From: Grimontia hollisae CIP 101886
GTDB lineage: Bacteria; Pseudomonadota; Gammaproteobacteria; Enterobacterales; Vibrionaceae
DNA: 64,000 bases
Direction of reading: 5' to 3'
Assembly: GCF_000176515.1 (NCBI RefSeq)
Contig: NZ_ADAQ01000013.1
Coordinates: forward strand, 273,361-337,360
The position numbers were made by a program, and so were the translations under genes. The notes under the pieces were generated by a model, which made no database searches, had not been told where the DNA came from, and saw nothing but the letters and a program-made list of their open reading frames with translations. How positions within the stretch are numbered: position 1 is the stretch's first letter; each line of letters begins with the position of its first letter. This document shows, piece after piece, positions 19,015 through 28,376 of the stretch.

Positions 19015-19666
19015 TCAGAACGCCCCCTTGCAGCGTGACACGGTGCCCCAGGTATTCCGCCACTTTTTCACTGTGAGTGACAACCAGCAGCGCGCAGTCA
19101 AGTGAACGGGTCAGCGTAGTAAGAAGACGCATTACCGCATCAGCATTACGTTCATCCAAACTACCCGTCGGTTCGTCAGCAAGGAGAATTTTCGGTTCCA
19201 TATACAGTGCCCGAGCAATCGCCGCACGTTGCTGTTGACCACCTGACACCTCTTCTGGGTAACGTCCAAGCAGCGGCATCAGATCCAATGCAGCGAGAAT
19301 TTGACGCCACAATCCGTCATCGTCTCGCAACCCTTTTAGCTGACGACAAAAACGGATGTTATCGGCAATGGTCAGAGTGGGAAGCAAGTTAAACTGTTGG
19401 AATATCATACCAATGTAATGCCGGCGGAAGCGGGTACGCTCCCGCTCTGTTAATGCATGGATGGGTGTGCCCGCTACGATGATCTCACCGGAGTCTGGGT
19501 TGTCGAGTCCACCAATTAAGTTAAGGATGGTGCTTTTACCTGATCCGCTTTCCCCCATCAAAGCAACCTGATCGTGCTTGGCCAAAGACAGCTCAACCCC
19601 TTGCAAAACCGGATGGAAATCCCCGCCATCCAAATACCCCTTGCAAAGTCCAATCAGCTCTAACAT
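18995..19666 (-). CDS. ABC transporter ATP-binding protein (LolD/MacB type)
   Basis: A 223-residue ATPase of the LolD-like class. Walker A GESGSGKST, the Q-loop FQQFNLLP, signature SGGQQQRAAIARAL, Walker B ILLADEPTGSLD and the H-loop VVTHS are all intact. The start MLELIGLCKG was chosen because AAGGGGAAAAG lies right in front; the frame runs 36 codons further upstream without a good start. It drives the FtsX-type permease encoded by the next, overlapping gene. Confidence 0.88.
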   Translation of the reverse strand: MLELIGLCKGYLDGGDFHPVLQGVELSLAKHDQVALMGESGSGKSTILNLIGGLDNPDSGEIIVAGTPIHALTERERTRFRRHYIGMIFQQFNLLPTLTIADNIRFCRQLKGLRDDDGLWRQILAALDLMPLLGRYPEEVSGGQQQRAAIARALYMEPKILLADEPTGSLDERNADAVMRLLTTLTRSLDCALLVVTHSEKVAEYLGHRVTLQGGVLNVRTRR

Positions 19667-20047
19667 CTTTTCCCCTTGAGACGTCAAACCCGCCTCAAAA
19701 AATACAGCGAACACGCATGATAAATGGTGCAATTTACCGCAATCTAACCCGTCAAGAAAGGTGTTTGAACCCACCGTCTATTTGGATCGTTTTTAGCTAA
19801 TGACCCATTCACCATTCGTCGATTCAATGACTATTCCAATGAACAGGTATCCTGTGTCAACACGTTTCTGACTGTCGATAAACCGTCGTATCACATTAAA
19901 GCCCGTTGCAGGTTCCTCTGCTTTTTGATTCTGTATGTAAAATACACTGACAAAACTGCTTTCAAAATTCATAGCAACCTGCCATAAAATAGCATGCGGC
20001 AGCGATGAGATCCCCCAATCAAGGAAACACTTTTCAATGGAAATGAC
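19667..20047. other. Intergenic region between divergent transporter and ybjT-like genes
   Basis: It should hold two divergent promoters. I see no gene, convincing operator or terminator in it. Confidence 0.5.
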
Positions 20048-21514
20048 ATGATAAAAACCAATAAAAAGATATTGGTGATCGGCGCCACCGGTTATGTCGG
20101 AAGTCGGTTGGTCCCCGCCCTGCTCAGCCAGGGCTATCAGGTAACAGCAACAAGCCGGTCATTAGATGCATTAAAACATCATCCGTGGCACGCCCACCCC
20201 AATGTGTCTTTGGTGCAAACCGATCTCATCGACGAAGGTAATCTTTCTACCATTTTAGAGGGGGTTTCCCATGTATTCTACCTCGTTCACGGCATGGCCT
20301 CCGGTACAGACTTCTATCAATATGAATTGAATATGGCTCGTCATGTCGCGAGGGAGATCAGTACCAGCAGCGTTGAAAGGTTGATTTATCTTGGCGCAAT
20401 CCAACCCCAGCATGTCTCCTCTCCCCACCTTGCCGCACGCAAGGCGACTGGAAATATATTAAGAGACGGTGGGAAGCAAGTTATTGAACTTCGTGCGGGC
20501 ATTATTATCGGGAGCGGATCGGCGGCGTTTGAGGTGATGCGTGACATTGTCTCGCATCTGCCTGTCATCACTACCCCTGTTTGGGTGAGATCCAAGTCCA
20601 GCCCTGTCGCCCTTGAAACCATGATTGGCTACCTGACCAAACTCATCGATATAGACCTAAAAGGGTCGCCGGTTTTTGATGTCAGCGGCCCGGAAGTGAT
20701 CAGCTATGAAGATCAAATGCGCCGCTTTGCCCGGATTATCAACAAACGCATTTTCATTATTAAGATGCCGCTGCTGACCCCCAGAATTTCATCGTTTTGG
20801 TTAACGTTGATTACCACCGTTCCCAAACCGATTGCCAGCGCTTTGATAGATGGTCTGAGTTACGATCTTTTGCCCACAGGAAACGACATTGCCAGTGTGA
20901 TTCCCGAACCCCAGATCAGCTTCGAGCAGGCTGTTGAGGCCGCCCTAGCCAATGAAAGTGACGTGGTAAAAAGCGATATATGGGGGTTTGATGCGGATGC
21001 GATTGCCCGCTGGCACAGGAATTATGGCTACTATCCTAAACACGCCGGGTTTTGTGTTGAAACCGACGCCAGTGCTGACGTCTTATGGGAGAACATCCAG
21101 AAAGTCGGCGGCGAAAATGGCTATTTCTTTGGCAATGCGCTTTGGCAGCTCCGCGCCTGGATGGATGCCGCAATTGGGGGAAACGCACTGGTAAAACGCA
21201 GGCCGCAATCAGACACCTTACAAACCGGTGATTACATTGATAGCTGGAAGGTAATTCAATGCGTGCCGAAAAAGCACCTTTCCTTGCTGTTTGGAATGAA
21301 AGCCCCGGGACTTGGCAGGCTGGAATTCACCGTTAATGATCTAGGCGAAACCCGGCAGCTCGATATCCGGGCATGGTGGCATCCTGCCGGGTTTAGCGGA
21401 TTACTCTACTGGTTTGCCATGATGCCGGCCCATCTTTTTATCTTTAAAGGCATGGCATACGCGCTGGCAAAAAAAAGTGGCGCGAAGAAAATCTCTCCAC
21501 ACCACCCTTCCTGA
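20048..21514 (+). CDS. ybjT: SDR-type NAD(P)-binding protein with C-terminal DUF2867 (YbjT-like)
   Basis: A 488-residue protein with an N-terminal Rossmann fold (KKILVIGATGYVGSRLVPALL; nucleotide loop at 12-18) of the atypical NmrA-like class, and a C-terminal DUF2867 domain from about 330 (GRLEFTVNDLG, DIRAWWHPAGFSGLLYWFAMMPAHLFIFKGM). The same fusion of similar length occurs in E. coli YbjT. A hydrophobic C-terminal stretch could touch the membrane. The reaction and substrate are unknown. The ribosome site AATGGAAA lies just upstream of the ATG. Confidence 0.8.
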   Translation: MIKTNKKILVIGATGYVGSRLVPALLSQGYQVTATSRSLDALKHHPWHAHPNVSLVQTDLIDEGNLSTILEGVSHVFYLVHGMASGTDFYQYELNMARHVAREISTSSVERLIYLGAIQPQHVSSPHLAARKATGNILRDGGKQVIELRAGIIIGSGSAAFEVMRDIVSHLPVITTPVWVRSKSSPVALETMIGYLTKLIDIDLKGSPVFDVSGPEVISYEDQMRRFARIINKRIFIIKMPLLTPRISSFWLTLITTVPKPIASALIDGLSYDLLPTGNDIASVIPEPQISFEQAVEAALANESDVVKSDIWGFDADAIARWHRNYGYYPKHAGFCVETDASADVLWENIQKVGGENGYFFGNALWQLRAWMDAAIGGNALVKRRPQSDTLQTGDYIDSWKVIQCVPKKHLSLLFGMKAPGLGRLEFTVNDLGETRQLDIRAWWHPAGFSGLLYWFAMMPAHLFIFKGMAYALAKKSGAKKISPHHPS

Positions 21515-21541
21515 TTTTTTACACCCGATGGCTTTTACATC

Positions 21542-22195
21542 TTAAGGTTTCAGGCTGTCTGGCAACACCACCAGACGGTCTGCCTGATTACGCGGCCAAA
21601 TCTGGTATTCGCCATGATATTTCACAATCGATTTATAGTCCGTCACTTTAGTTACCAGAAAACCATGCTCACGCATTGTCTCTACGAACCAGGATTCTGG
21701 GCCACGCACATACAGGCTCAGCGGTTTTACCAACTCGCCATCTTCATTGAAACTTTTGGCCAGCGCAGTACTGCATACGGCAAATGAATGCTGGCCATCG
21801 GAGATCACCCGCACTTTACGGTTAATTTCGTACTCGGTGTGAATCATCCAGTCCGCTTTTTCGAGCTCGTCTATCAGGTTATCAAACTGCGTCCGGGTCA
21901 GTGCCGGATGGTCATCTCCTGCAGGGAAGTAGTGATGATACACCTTGGCAATATGTGTCATTTGCCCTTTGATATTGGCATTCTTGCCCATACTACGCCC
22001 CTGCTGCACCCAGTGGGTCATTTCTCTGGAAACTGAGTTTTTAAAGCGCTGTTTCTTTATCGCTTGCGCTACCCAGCGGCACAGAAATGACTCTTCACTG
22101 ACCGGGTTATTTTGTAATTTGCCATTTGCCTTTGCTGCCTCAAGCTCGGCAAGCGCTGAATCCACGACGGATTTAATGTCTTCGATGTAGCTCAT
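21542..22195 (-). CDS. DUF2913 family protein
   Basis: A 217-residue soluble protein resembling DUF2913, which is found mainly in Vibrionaceae. The N-terminal half is helical (SALAELEAAKANGKLQNNPV; FLCRWVAQAIKKQRF) and basic; no catalytic motif is apparent. Its ATG overlaps the TGA of the bcr gene by four bases, so it is translationally coupled to the efflux pump; the open frame extends 67 codons further upstream within bcr, but those residues are only out-of-frame bcr. Function is unknown. Confidence 0.72.
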   Translation of the reverse strand: MSYIEDIKSVVDSALAELEAAKANGKLQNNPVSEESFLCRWVAQAIKKQRFKNSVSREMTHWVQQGRSMGKNANIKGQMTHIAKVYHHYFPAGDDHPALTRTQFDNLIDELEKADWMIHTEYEINRKVRVISDGQHSFAVCSTALAKSFNEDGELVKPLSLYVRGPESWFVETMREHGFLVTKVTDYKSIVKYHGEYQIWPRNQADRLVVLPDSLKP

Positions 22196-23403
22196 TTTCT
22201 TATTTTTTTCGCAAGGCCCCAGTAAAACAGGGCGGACAGTATTGCACACGCTGCCATGGCGCCTGTCATCGGCCAGGCAGAGTCCACATGAATGGCGGCA
22301 ACTATACCAGCAACAATCGTACCTGTGCCAAACCTTAGTGTACCTGCCAGCGAAGACGCCGTGCCTGCCAGTTCCGGATAGGCGCTGAGCACGCATGCCA
22401 TCGAATTACTGCCGACAATGGAAATGGTGCCGACAAAAAAGACTACCGGGATCACGGTGCCCCACAAACCCAGTTCCAGCACTTGACCTACGATTAATGC
22501 AATACCGGCCAAAAGCTGAATAGTCAGGCCAATTTTCAGCATATTTTCACTGCCAATACGGCGTACAAACTTACCGTTAAAAGAGGTCATTACAATCAGG
22601 CAGACCACATTCAGGGCAAACAGATAACCGAAATTTTCCGTGCTTACGCCGTAATGATCGATATACACAAAGGCACCGGCGGTCAAGAATGAAAACATGC
22701 CGGCAAAAGAAAAACCGGACGCAAAGATATACCCCACAGATTGCCTTGAGCGTAGGATCTTCATGTAGTTTCGCAGTGTCGACCCAATACGAAGCGGTGG
22801 CCGGCCCGTCAATGGCAGTGTTTCCGGGATTAATGCCATCACCAACACGATCACCAGTGCGGCAAAACCTGCTAATAGCCAGAAAATTGAGCGCCAGCCA
22901 AACCAGACGGCCAGATACCCCCCGATCATCGGCGCAGCCAGTGGTGCAACTGTCATCACCAGTGTAATGAATGACATCGTGCGGGCAAATTCTTCGCGGT
23001 CGAACATATCACGCACCAATGCCTGAATGACGACTGCGGCGGCTGCACCACAAAACCCTTGAGCCGCACGGACATAAGTCAAGGTGGTAATGTCAGCAGC
23101 CATCGCACTGACTATCGCCCCCACCATGAACAAACTGACCCCACCAATTAATACCGGACGACGGCCATAGCTGTCTGAAATAGGGCCATGGATAAGTTGT
23201 CCGATGGCGAAACCTGCTGTATAGGCCGCCAGCGTTTGTTGTACCAGACCGGGATTCACCGCAAGATCACGCGCAATTTCCGGCATGGCAGGAAGATACA
23301 TATCAATGGCCAGCGGCGTAAGTGCCGCGATCGCACCAAGCACCAGGATCAATAAGAAGGTCAGCTGTTGTTGCTGAGGTTGGTTTACTGCGTTTGTTGT
23401 CAT
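22192..23403 (-). CDS. bcr: Bcr/CflA family multidrug efflux transporter (MFS)
   Basis: A 403-residue, 12-helix major facilitator of the Bcr/CflA drug:proton antiporter group. Visible marks are LTPLAIDMYLPAMPEIA in helix 1, the DSYGRRPVLIGG loop 2-3 motif A, and the ALVRDMFDREEFARTMSFI stretch. E. coli Bcr exports bicyclomycin and sulfonamides; substrates here are unproven. I chose the ATG preceded by AAGGCATAC; a GTG 42 bases upstream is also open. The gene follows rsuA on the same strand, the same neighbour as in E. coli. Confidence 0.87.
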   Translation of the reverse strand: MTTNAVNQPQQQQLTFLLILVLGAIAALTPLAIDMYLPAMPEIARDLAVNPGLVQQTLAAYTAGFAIGQLIHGPISDSYGRRPVLIGGVSLFMVGAIVSAMAADITTLTYVRAAQGFCGAAAAVVIQALVRDMFDREEFARTMSFITLVMTVAPLAAPMIGGYLAVWFGWRSIFWLLAGFAALVIVLVMALIPETLPLTGRPPLRIGSTLRNYMKILRSRQSVGYIFASGFSFAGMFSFLTAGAFVYIDHYGVSTENFGYLFALNVVCLIVMTSFNGKFVRRIGSENMLKIGLTIQLLAGIALIVGQVLELGLWGTVIPVVFFVGTISIVGSNSMACVLSAYPELAGTASSLAGTLRFGTGTIVAGIVAAIHVDSAWPMTGAMAACAILSALFYWGLAKKIRK

Positions 23404-23580
23404 GTATGCCTTGAAAAAGAGGAGAAGGTGAAAATATGTCGTCACCGAAGGATTCGGCTACTGCGCGACACCTGGGTGGCTGAACGCCACAATGATATAA
23501 GTCACATAATAACACTTTGATTCATTCCAGTGAGGAAACAATCCCTTTCTAACTGGATGTAATGTCAAACAACCAAAGCA

Positions 23581-23610
23581 TAAAAACGCCACAAATGCTC
23601 TTTTGCAGCG
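23581..23610 (-). terminator. Terminator of rsuA
   Basis: On the minus strand CGCTGCAAA / TTTGTGGCG pair through two G-U pairs around a six-base loop, followed by TTTTTA. It separates rsuA from bcr. Confidence 0.55.
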
Positions 23611-23627
23611 TCTCAGGGTAGCGGCAG

Positions 23628-24332
23628 TTATTGCTTCGGTAAAAACAGAGCAATCTCTTCATCCGTCAGTTCGCGATATTCACCCGGTTCCAGCGCCTCA
23701 TCCAACACCAACCCACCCACGGATTCACGATGCAGGCCAACCACCTTATTGCCCACCGCGGCAAACATACGTTTCACCTGGTGGTATTTTCCTTCATGAA
23801 TTGTCAGCAACACTTCTTTCTCACCGACCCTTTGCATTTGCGCTGGCAAGGTTTCAGTGCGTTCACCACGAAGTTTAATGCCTTCAGCAAAACACTGTTC
23901 CGTTTCAGGTGACACGGGATCATCCAACCAAACACGGTAAACCTTGTCACACTTGTGTTTAGGCGATGTTACCCGGTGTGACCACTGCCCATCATCCGTC
24001 AACAGCAACAGGCCTGTTGTGTCGCAATCCAGACGCCCTGCAATATGCAGCTTCTCCGCACCAATTTCATCAAGCAGAACAAACACCGTTGGGTTGTAAG
24101 GATCGTCATGGGAGCAGACATAACCTGCAGGCTTGTTCATCATGTAATAGCGTGGGCCAGCCAGCCGCAGTGACATCCCATCAAATTCAACGTCGGCCTC
24201 CTCGGCAATTTTTATCGCTCCATTTTTAATGATGTTGCCATCCACAGTAACGCGTTCTTCTTTTAATATTTTTGCTGCCTGTTTACGAGTAACACCTACT
24301 GTTTCACACAAGAATTTATCTAGCCTGATCAT
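23628..24332 (-). CDS. rsuA: 16S rRNA pseudouridine(516) synthase RsuA
   Basis: A 234-residue enzyme, nearly the E. coli length (231), which isomerises U516 of 16S rRNA during small-subunit assembly. An N-terminal S4 RNA-binding domain (MIRLDKFLCETVGVTRKQA, 1-55) precedes the synthase fold; the catalytic Asp102 lies in AGRLDCDTTGLLLLTDDG, and GKYHQVKRMFAAVGNKV is the second family motif. It is divergent from the GNAT gene and followed by its own terminator and bcr. Confidence 0.93.
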   Translation of the reverse strand: MIRLDKFLCETVGVTRKQAAKILKEERVTVDGNIIKNGAIKIAEEADVEFDGMSLRLAGPRYYMMNKPAGYVCSHDDPYNPTVFVLLDEIGAEKLHIAGRLDCDTTGLLLLTDDGQWSHRVTSPKHKCDKVYRVWLDDPVSPETEQCFAEGIKLRGERTETLPAQMQRVGEKEVLLTIHEGKYHQVKRMFAAVGNKVVGLHRESVGGLVLDEALEPGEYRELTDEEIALFLPKQ

Positions 24333-24587
24333 TGCTTTTCACCGCCAATTTCTTAGGGCGCGGATTATATACTCAAATGACGCTGATAGTCAGTTTTCAC
24401 CGCTGAGGGATTGGTGTAAACAAGAAAGTCGGCTACCCCAAAATGCAGCGCTGACATTGCACTCTCTCATTCACTGTCTATAACTAAGAGATGCCGAACT
24501 TAACAATTCCGAGACAGCCTAACCCCGTGACTTCCAATTTTTGAGTATACTCCTATTTTGACTAACTTATTGATTAAGGAAGCATTT

Positions 24588-25055
24588 ATGAAAATCTCGC
24601 TGCAGTCACCTTCCGTAGCATCAATGCCTCGTCTCCTTGAACTTTCCAAGTCCATGCACGACCATGAAGCACTGACGTTTGATATCGAACACGTGACTTC
24701 CGCATTCAGTTTCCTCATCGCAAACCCTAAACAGGGTGATGTATTCCTCATCAGTATTGACCAGGATGACGAACAAGAAATTATTGGTTTTGTCGTACTG
24801 TGTTACAGCTTCAGCATTGAGTTGGGCGGGCAAATTGCGGTCATTGACCAAATATTCCTGCAACAAGACTGGCGCCGCCAGGGTGTCGGCTCTCACATAC
24901 TGCCCAAGATAGAAGCTCATGCGACAGAAAAAGCATGTCAGGCAGTGATTCTTGAAGTGAACATTGGCAACAGTGGCGCGCGTGAGTTTTATGAGCAGTT
25001 TGATTACATGCCGCGCCGCCAGCACTGCATTATGTCCAAGCGGTTAATCCGCTAG
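24588..25055 (+). CDS. GNAT family N-acetyltransferase
   Basis: A 155-residue acetyl-CoA-dependent transferase. The acetyl-CoA loop is seen in IDQIFLQQDWRRQGVGSHIL (Q/RxxGxG pattern at about 100-107), followed by helix ATEKACQAVILEVNIGNSGAREFYEQFDY, the usual motif B with the catalytic tyrosine region. The ATG at 24588 has AAGGA upstream; a TTG start ten codons earlier is less likely. The substrate is unknown. It ends in a strong terminator that abuts radD. Confidence 0.82.
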   Translation: MKISLQSPSVASMPRLLELSKSMHDHEALTFDIEHVTSAFSFLIANPKQGDVFLISIDQDDEQEIIGFVVLCYSFSIELGGQIAVIDQIFLQQDWRRQGVGSHILPKIEAHATEKACQAVILEVNIGNSGAREFYEQFDYMPRRQHCIMSKRLIR

Positions 25056-25087
25056 TCTTTATTGCCCCCACCGGATTCGATACACTG

Positions 25088-25112
25088 GGCAGCCTTATAT
25101 TGGCTGCCTTTT
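25088..25112 (+). terminator. Terminator after the GNAT gene
   Basis: Seven-base perfect stem GGCAGCC / GGCTGCC, loop TTATATT, then TTTT. It ends only seven bases before the radD start codon. Confidence 0.8.
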
Positions 25113-25119
25113 GAGTTTC

Positions 25120-26895
25120 ATGTATACCCTCCGCCCCTATCAGGCTGACGCTGTCAAAGCTGTTGTTCATTATTTCCGCCACCATTCCACGCCAGCGGTC
25201 GCTGTACTGCCGACCGGTGCTGGTAAAAGCCTGGTGATTGCAGAGCTGGCAAAGCTCGCCCGTGGCCGTGTTTTGGTGCTGGCCCATGTCAAAGAGCTGG
25301 TCGAGCAGAACCATGAAAAGTATGAGGGTTACGGACTGAAGGGTGGCATTTTCTCTGCCGGTCTTGGCAGGAAAGAGAGCAAAGACAAAGTGGTATTTGC
25401 ATCCGTCCAATCTGTGGTCAGAAACCTTGATGCGTTTAAAGACCAGTTTTCCCTTCTGGTTATCGACGAATGCCACCGCGTACCGGACAACGAAGACAGC
25501 AGTTACCGCAAAGTCATTGCACACCTGCAAAGTATGAATTCGGGGCTCAAAGTACTTGGCCTGACTGCCACCCCTTACCGTCTTGGCATGGGATGGATAT
25601 ACCAATATCACACCGCAGGCCGGGTACGCAGCGAAACCCCAAGATTCTTCCGTGACTGCATCTTTGAGTTACCCATTCGTTTCTTGCTGGATGAAGGCTT
25701 TCTGACTGAGGCCCGGATTTTAGACGCCCCGGTGCTGAGCTATGATTTTTCGTCGCTGAAAGCCTCTTCGACGGGGTTTTATAAAGAAGCGGATCTGGAC
25801 AGGGTAATTGAAAATGCGCCGCGTGCCACGCCGCAGATCATCCAACAGGTGCTGGAGTATGCGAAAGCGCGACACGGCGTGATGATCTTCGCTGCAACGG
25901 TCAAACACGCCCAGGAAATCATGACGCTCTTGCCAGACGGAGAATCTGCACTGGTCATTGGCGATACCGCGCAAGATGAGCGCGATAGCATTATCCAGCG
26001 CTTCAAAAACCGCCAAATTAAATATCTGGTCAATGTCTCGGTACTCACCACAGGCTTTGACGCCCCCCATGTCGATTTAATTGCGATACTGCGCCCGACA
26101 GAATCTGTCAGCCTGTACCAACAAATTGCCGGACGCGGCCTTCGCCTTTCACCGGGTAAAAAGGATTGTTTGATCCTCGATTACGCCGGTAACGTCTACG
26201 ATCTGTATCAGCCGGAAATAGGCGATCCTAAACCTGACAGCGACAGTGAAATTGTCACCGTGCCCTGCCCGGCTTGCGGTTTTAACAATAATTTCTGGGG
26301 CAAGTTGGATAACAACGGCTTTCTGATTGAGCATTACGGCCGCCGCTGCCAGGGATTTTTTGAGAATGACGACGGTGAACGGGAAATCTGTGGCTACCGT
26401 TTCCGTGCCAAATTTTGCAGTGAATGCGGAGCAGACAATGACATTGCTGCACGCCGTTGCCACCAATGTGACCATGCCCTGGTGGATCCGGACAAAAAGC
26501 TGCGTGATGCCCTGAAACTTAAAGACGCAATGATCATGGCCTGCACCGACATGCGCCTAACGGCAGGGAAAAACAAGTTCGACAAGCCACAGCTTAAAGT
26601 GACCTATATCGGGCAAGATGGCGCTGAGATCCACGAAATCTGGCCACTTTCTACCAAGCGGCAAAAAGAAGAATTTTTGGCAAAGTTTGTCAATCCCCAC
26701 TTGGTAGACAGACACCGTCCATTTACTGACACCGCACCATCTAAAGTGGTGCGTGCAGAGCACAGGCTGAGGTTTCCAGATTTTGTCGTTGCCCGCAAAA
26801 ATGGCAGGTTCTGGGCAATCAGGGATAAGATTTTTGATTTAAACCAGTTTGCTTCCCAGCAAGAGATTCGAACCATGCTGTCAAACGTAGCCTAA
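25120..26895 (+). CDS. radD: DEAD/DEAH-box helicase RadD (YejH)
   Basis: A 591-residue superfamily 2 protein matching E. coli RadD, an ATPase that works with SSB and RecA-linked repair of damaged DNA. Motif I LPTGAGKSLV, motif II DECHRV, motif III LTATPYR and motif VI QQIAGRGLRLSPGK are intact. The C-terminal part carries zinc-ribbon cysteine pairs (CPACGFNNNF; CSECGADNDIAARRCHQC). The ATG at 25120 follows the previous terminator so closely that there is hardly a leader and no good ribosome site; a TTG three codons earlier lies in the terminator T tract. Gene order radD-rplY is as in E. coli. Confidence 0.9.
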   Translation: MYTLRPYQADAVKAVVHYFRHHSTPAVAVLPTGAGKSLVIAELAKLARGRVLVLAHVKELVEQNHEKYEGYGLKGGIFSAGLGRKESKDKVVFASVQSVVRNLDAFKDQFSLLVIDECHRVPDNEDSSYRKVIAHLQSMNSGLKVLGLTATPYRLGMGWIYQYHTAGRVRSETPRFFRDCIFELPIRFLLDEGFLTEARILDAPVLSYDFSSLKASSTGFYKEADLDRVIENAPRATPQIIQQVLEYAKARHGVMIFAATVKHAQEIMTLLPDGESALVIGDTAQDERDSIIQRFKNRQIKYLVNVSVLTTGFDAPHVDLIAILRPTESVSLYQQIAGRGLRLSPGKKDCLILDYAGNVYDLYQPEIGDPKPDSDSEIVTVPCPACGFNNNFWGKLDNNGFLIEHYGRRCQGFFENDDGEREICGYRFRAKFCSECGADNDIAARRCHQCDHALVDPDKKLRDALKLKDAMIMACTDMRLTAGKNKFDKPQLKVTYIGQDGAEIHEIWPLSTKRQKEEFLAKFVNPHLVDRHRPFTDTAPSKVVRAEHRLRFPDFVVARKNGRFWAIRDKIFDLNQFASQQEIRTMLSNVA

Positions 26896-27075
26896 ACAGT
26901 GTTTTGCACAAGCAAACGTGGCTCGTACAATTTGCCATCAATTGAGCACTAAATTGCTGGGATAGCTTGTTATTACCCGGTCTCAATGTTAGTATCCGCG
27001 CTCGATTTACTTGGTACTCAGTTTGGTCGCAAATCTGAGTACTTATTTTCAACTCTCTATTTAAGAGTATTTATT

Positions 27076-27354
27076 ATGAAATTCGAAGCAGTAGTACGTA
27101 CTAAGCAGGGTAAAGGTGCGAGCCGCCGCCTGCGTCACGCTGACAAGTTCCCAGCAGTCGTTTACGGTGGCGAAGCAGCACCAGTTGCCATCGCACTGGA
27201 TCACTCTAAAGTGATCACTCAAATGGACAAGCCTGAGTTCTACGAAGCGATTACCCTGGTAATCGACGGCGCAGAAGTGAAAGTTAAGCCTCAGGACATC
27301 CAGCGTCACCCATTCAAGCCAAAAGTCATGCACATGGACTTCATCCGCATCTAA
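27076..27354 (+). CDS. rplY: 50S ribosomal protein bL25
   Basis: A 92-residue single-domain bL25 of the short (E. coli-like) form that binds 5S rRNA. It begins [20 protein letters not shown] and contains KFPAVVYGG and the C-terminal [19 protein letters not shown] motif. The start follows TTAAGAGTATTT, and the longer open frame upstream is discounted because bL25 proteins begin at this methionine. A strong terminator follows. Confidence 0.95.
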   Translation: MKFEAVVRTKQGKGASRRLRHADKFPAVVYGGEAAPVAIALDHSKVITQMDKPEFYEAITLVIDGAEVKVKPQDIQRHPFKPKVMHMDFIRI

Positions 27355-27377
27355 TTGCGTTTGAGCTTGAAACAAAG

Positions 27378-27401
27378 AAGCGCCTTCCGGGGCGCTTTTT
27401 T
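27378..27401 (+). terminator. Terminator of rplY
   Basis: Seven-base stem AAGCGCC / GGCGCTT with a six-base loop, followed by a T run. Confidence 0.85.
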
Positions 27402-27518
27402 GCATGGGTCGCTTTACTTTCAAGTCTCCTACGCTTGGAGGGATGCTTGCAATGACGGCATGATCATACACCGATGTCAGGTTTCATTCAGACAAAACGG
27501 TACGGTGTTTAATCGGGA

Positions 27519-28376
27519 TTATTGCTTGCTGGCATCCACCCGCACAAACCGTGCAAACTTAGGGACACCATTGTGGGTAAAGCCGTTGTGACGATAGGTG
27601 ATCTTCACTCCCAGCGCAGGTGGGTTTTCCCGTTGTTTATCGGAAAAACCTGTACCAATTTTAAACTCTTTTCCATCAGGCATTCTTACTACCAGAGACC
27701 CCATCCGACCTTGATGTTTACCTTTTCCGCCAACGTAGCCAACCACTTCAGCTTCAGCATCATCAGCAACTTTCATTTTGAGCACATTGTCTGAACGCCC
27801 GGCAGTATAGACGCCGGAAAGTTTGCGAAGCATCAAGCCCTCACCACCGACACTATCAACGGCATTGAGTATTTCCTTTAATGCCACCTCACCTTCAACG
27901 GGATAATGTTCTACATACCCTAAATGTGGAATGTCTATGTTCAAAATCAGGCTTTTGAAATCACTGTAGCGCTTTTCAAAGCGATCAATGCTTGCTGGCA
28001 TGTCGAACACCATAAACCGCACTTGTTTCCAGGCTTCATCATCCGGCTTGCTATCCATCACCACGGCCATTGTGGCTTCAAATTGATTTCGCCCAATCCA
28101 GAGCTCACCTTCCAAGGGGATATCAGGGAACGCATCGACAAACCATGTTGGTGCGAAAATCTGCTTACCTTGTCGCGTAAACAGAGATTGACCATCCCAG
28201 TAAGCGCGAATTCCATCGAGCTTCTCGCTGTAATAATAATGAGTCCAACCGTTGATTTCTGCATCGTCAAAAGAAACTGCCAACTGAGGCTTGTAATGAT
28301 GATTGGTAACAGCCTCAACCTCCTGATTTGCGATCAAGCTTAATGAAATAGCTAACATCAGTGGCGCTGACTTCAT
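27519..28376 (-). CDS. Secreted ATP-dependent DNA ligase (Lig E type)
   Basis: A 285-residue minimal ATP-dependent DNA ligase. The N-terminus MKSAPLMLAISLSLIANQEVEA is a signal peptide, so the enzyme probably works in the periplasm. Motif I with the AMP-accepting lysine is EKLDGIRAYWDG; ELWIGR, GGEGLMLRK and the VLKMK-type motif V (NVLKMKVADDAEAEVVGY) follow, with a small OB domain and no other DNA-binding domain. These periplasmic ligases occur in Vibrio, Haemophilus and Neisseria and have been proposed to act on DNA taken up from outside; that role is not proven. The start was chosen to give the signal peptide; its ribosome site is weak. Confidence 0.87.
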   Translation of the reverse strand: MKSAPLMLAISLSLIANQEVEAVTNHHYKPQLAVSFDDAEINGWTHYYYSEKLDGIRAYWDGQSLFTRQGKQIFAPTWFVDAFPDIPLEGELWIGRNQFEATMAVVMDSKPDDEAWKQVRFMVFDMPASIDRFEKRYSDFKSLILNIDIPHLGYVEHYPVEGEVALKEILNAVDSVGGEGLMLRKLSGVYTAGRSDNVLKMKVADDAEAEVVGYVGGKGKHQGRMGSLVVRMPDGKEFKIGTGFSDKQRENPPALGVKITYRHNGFTHNGVPKFARFVRVDASKQ

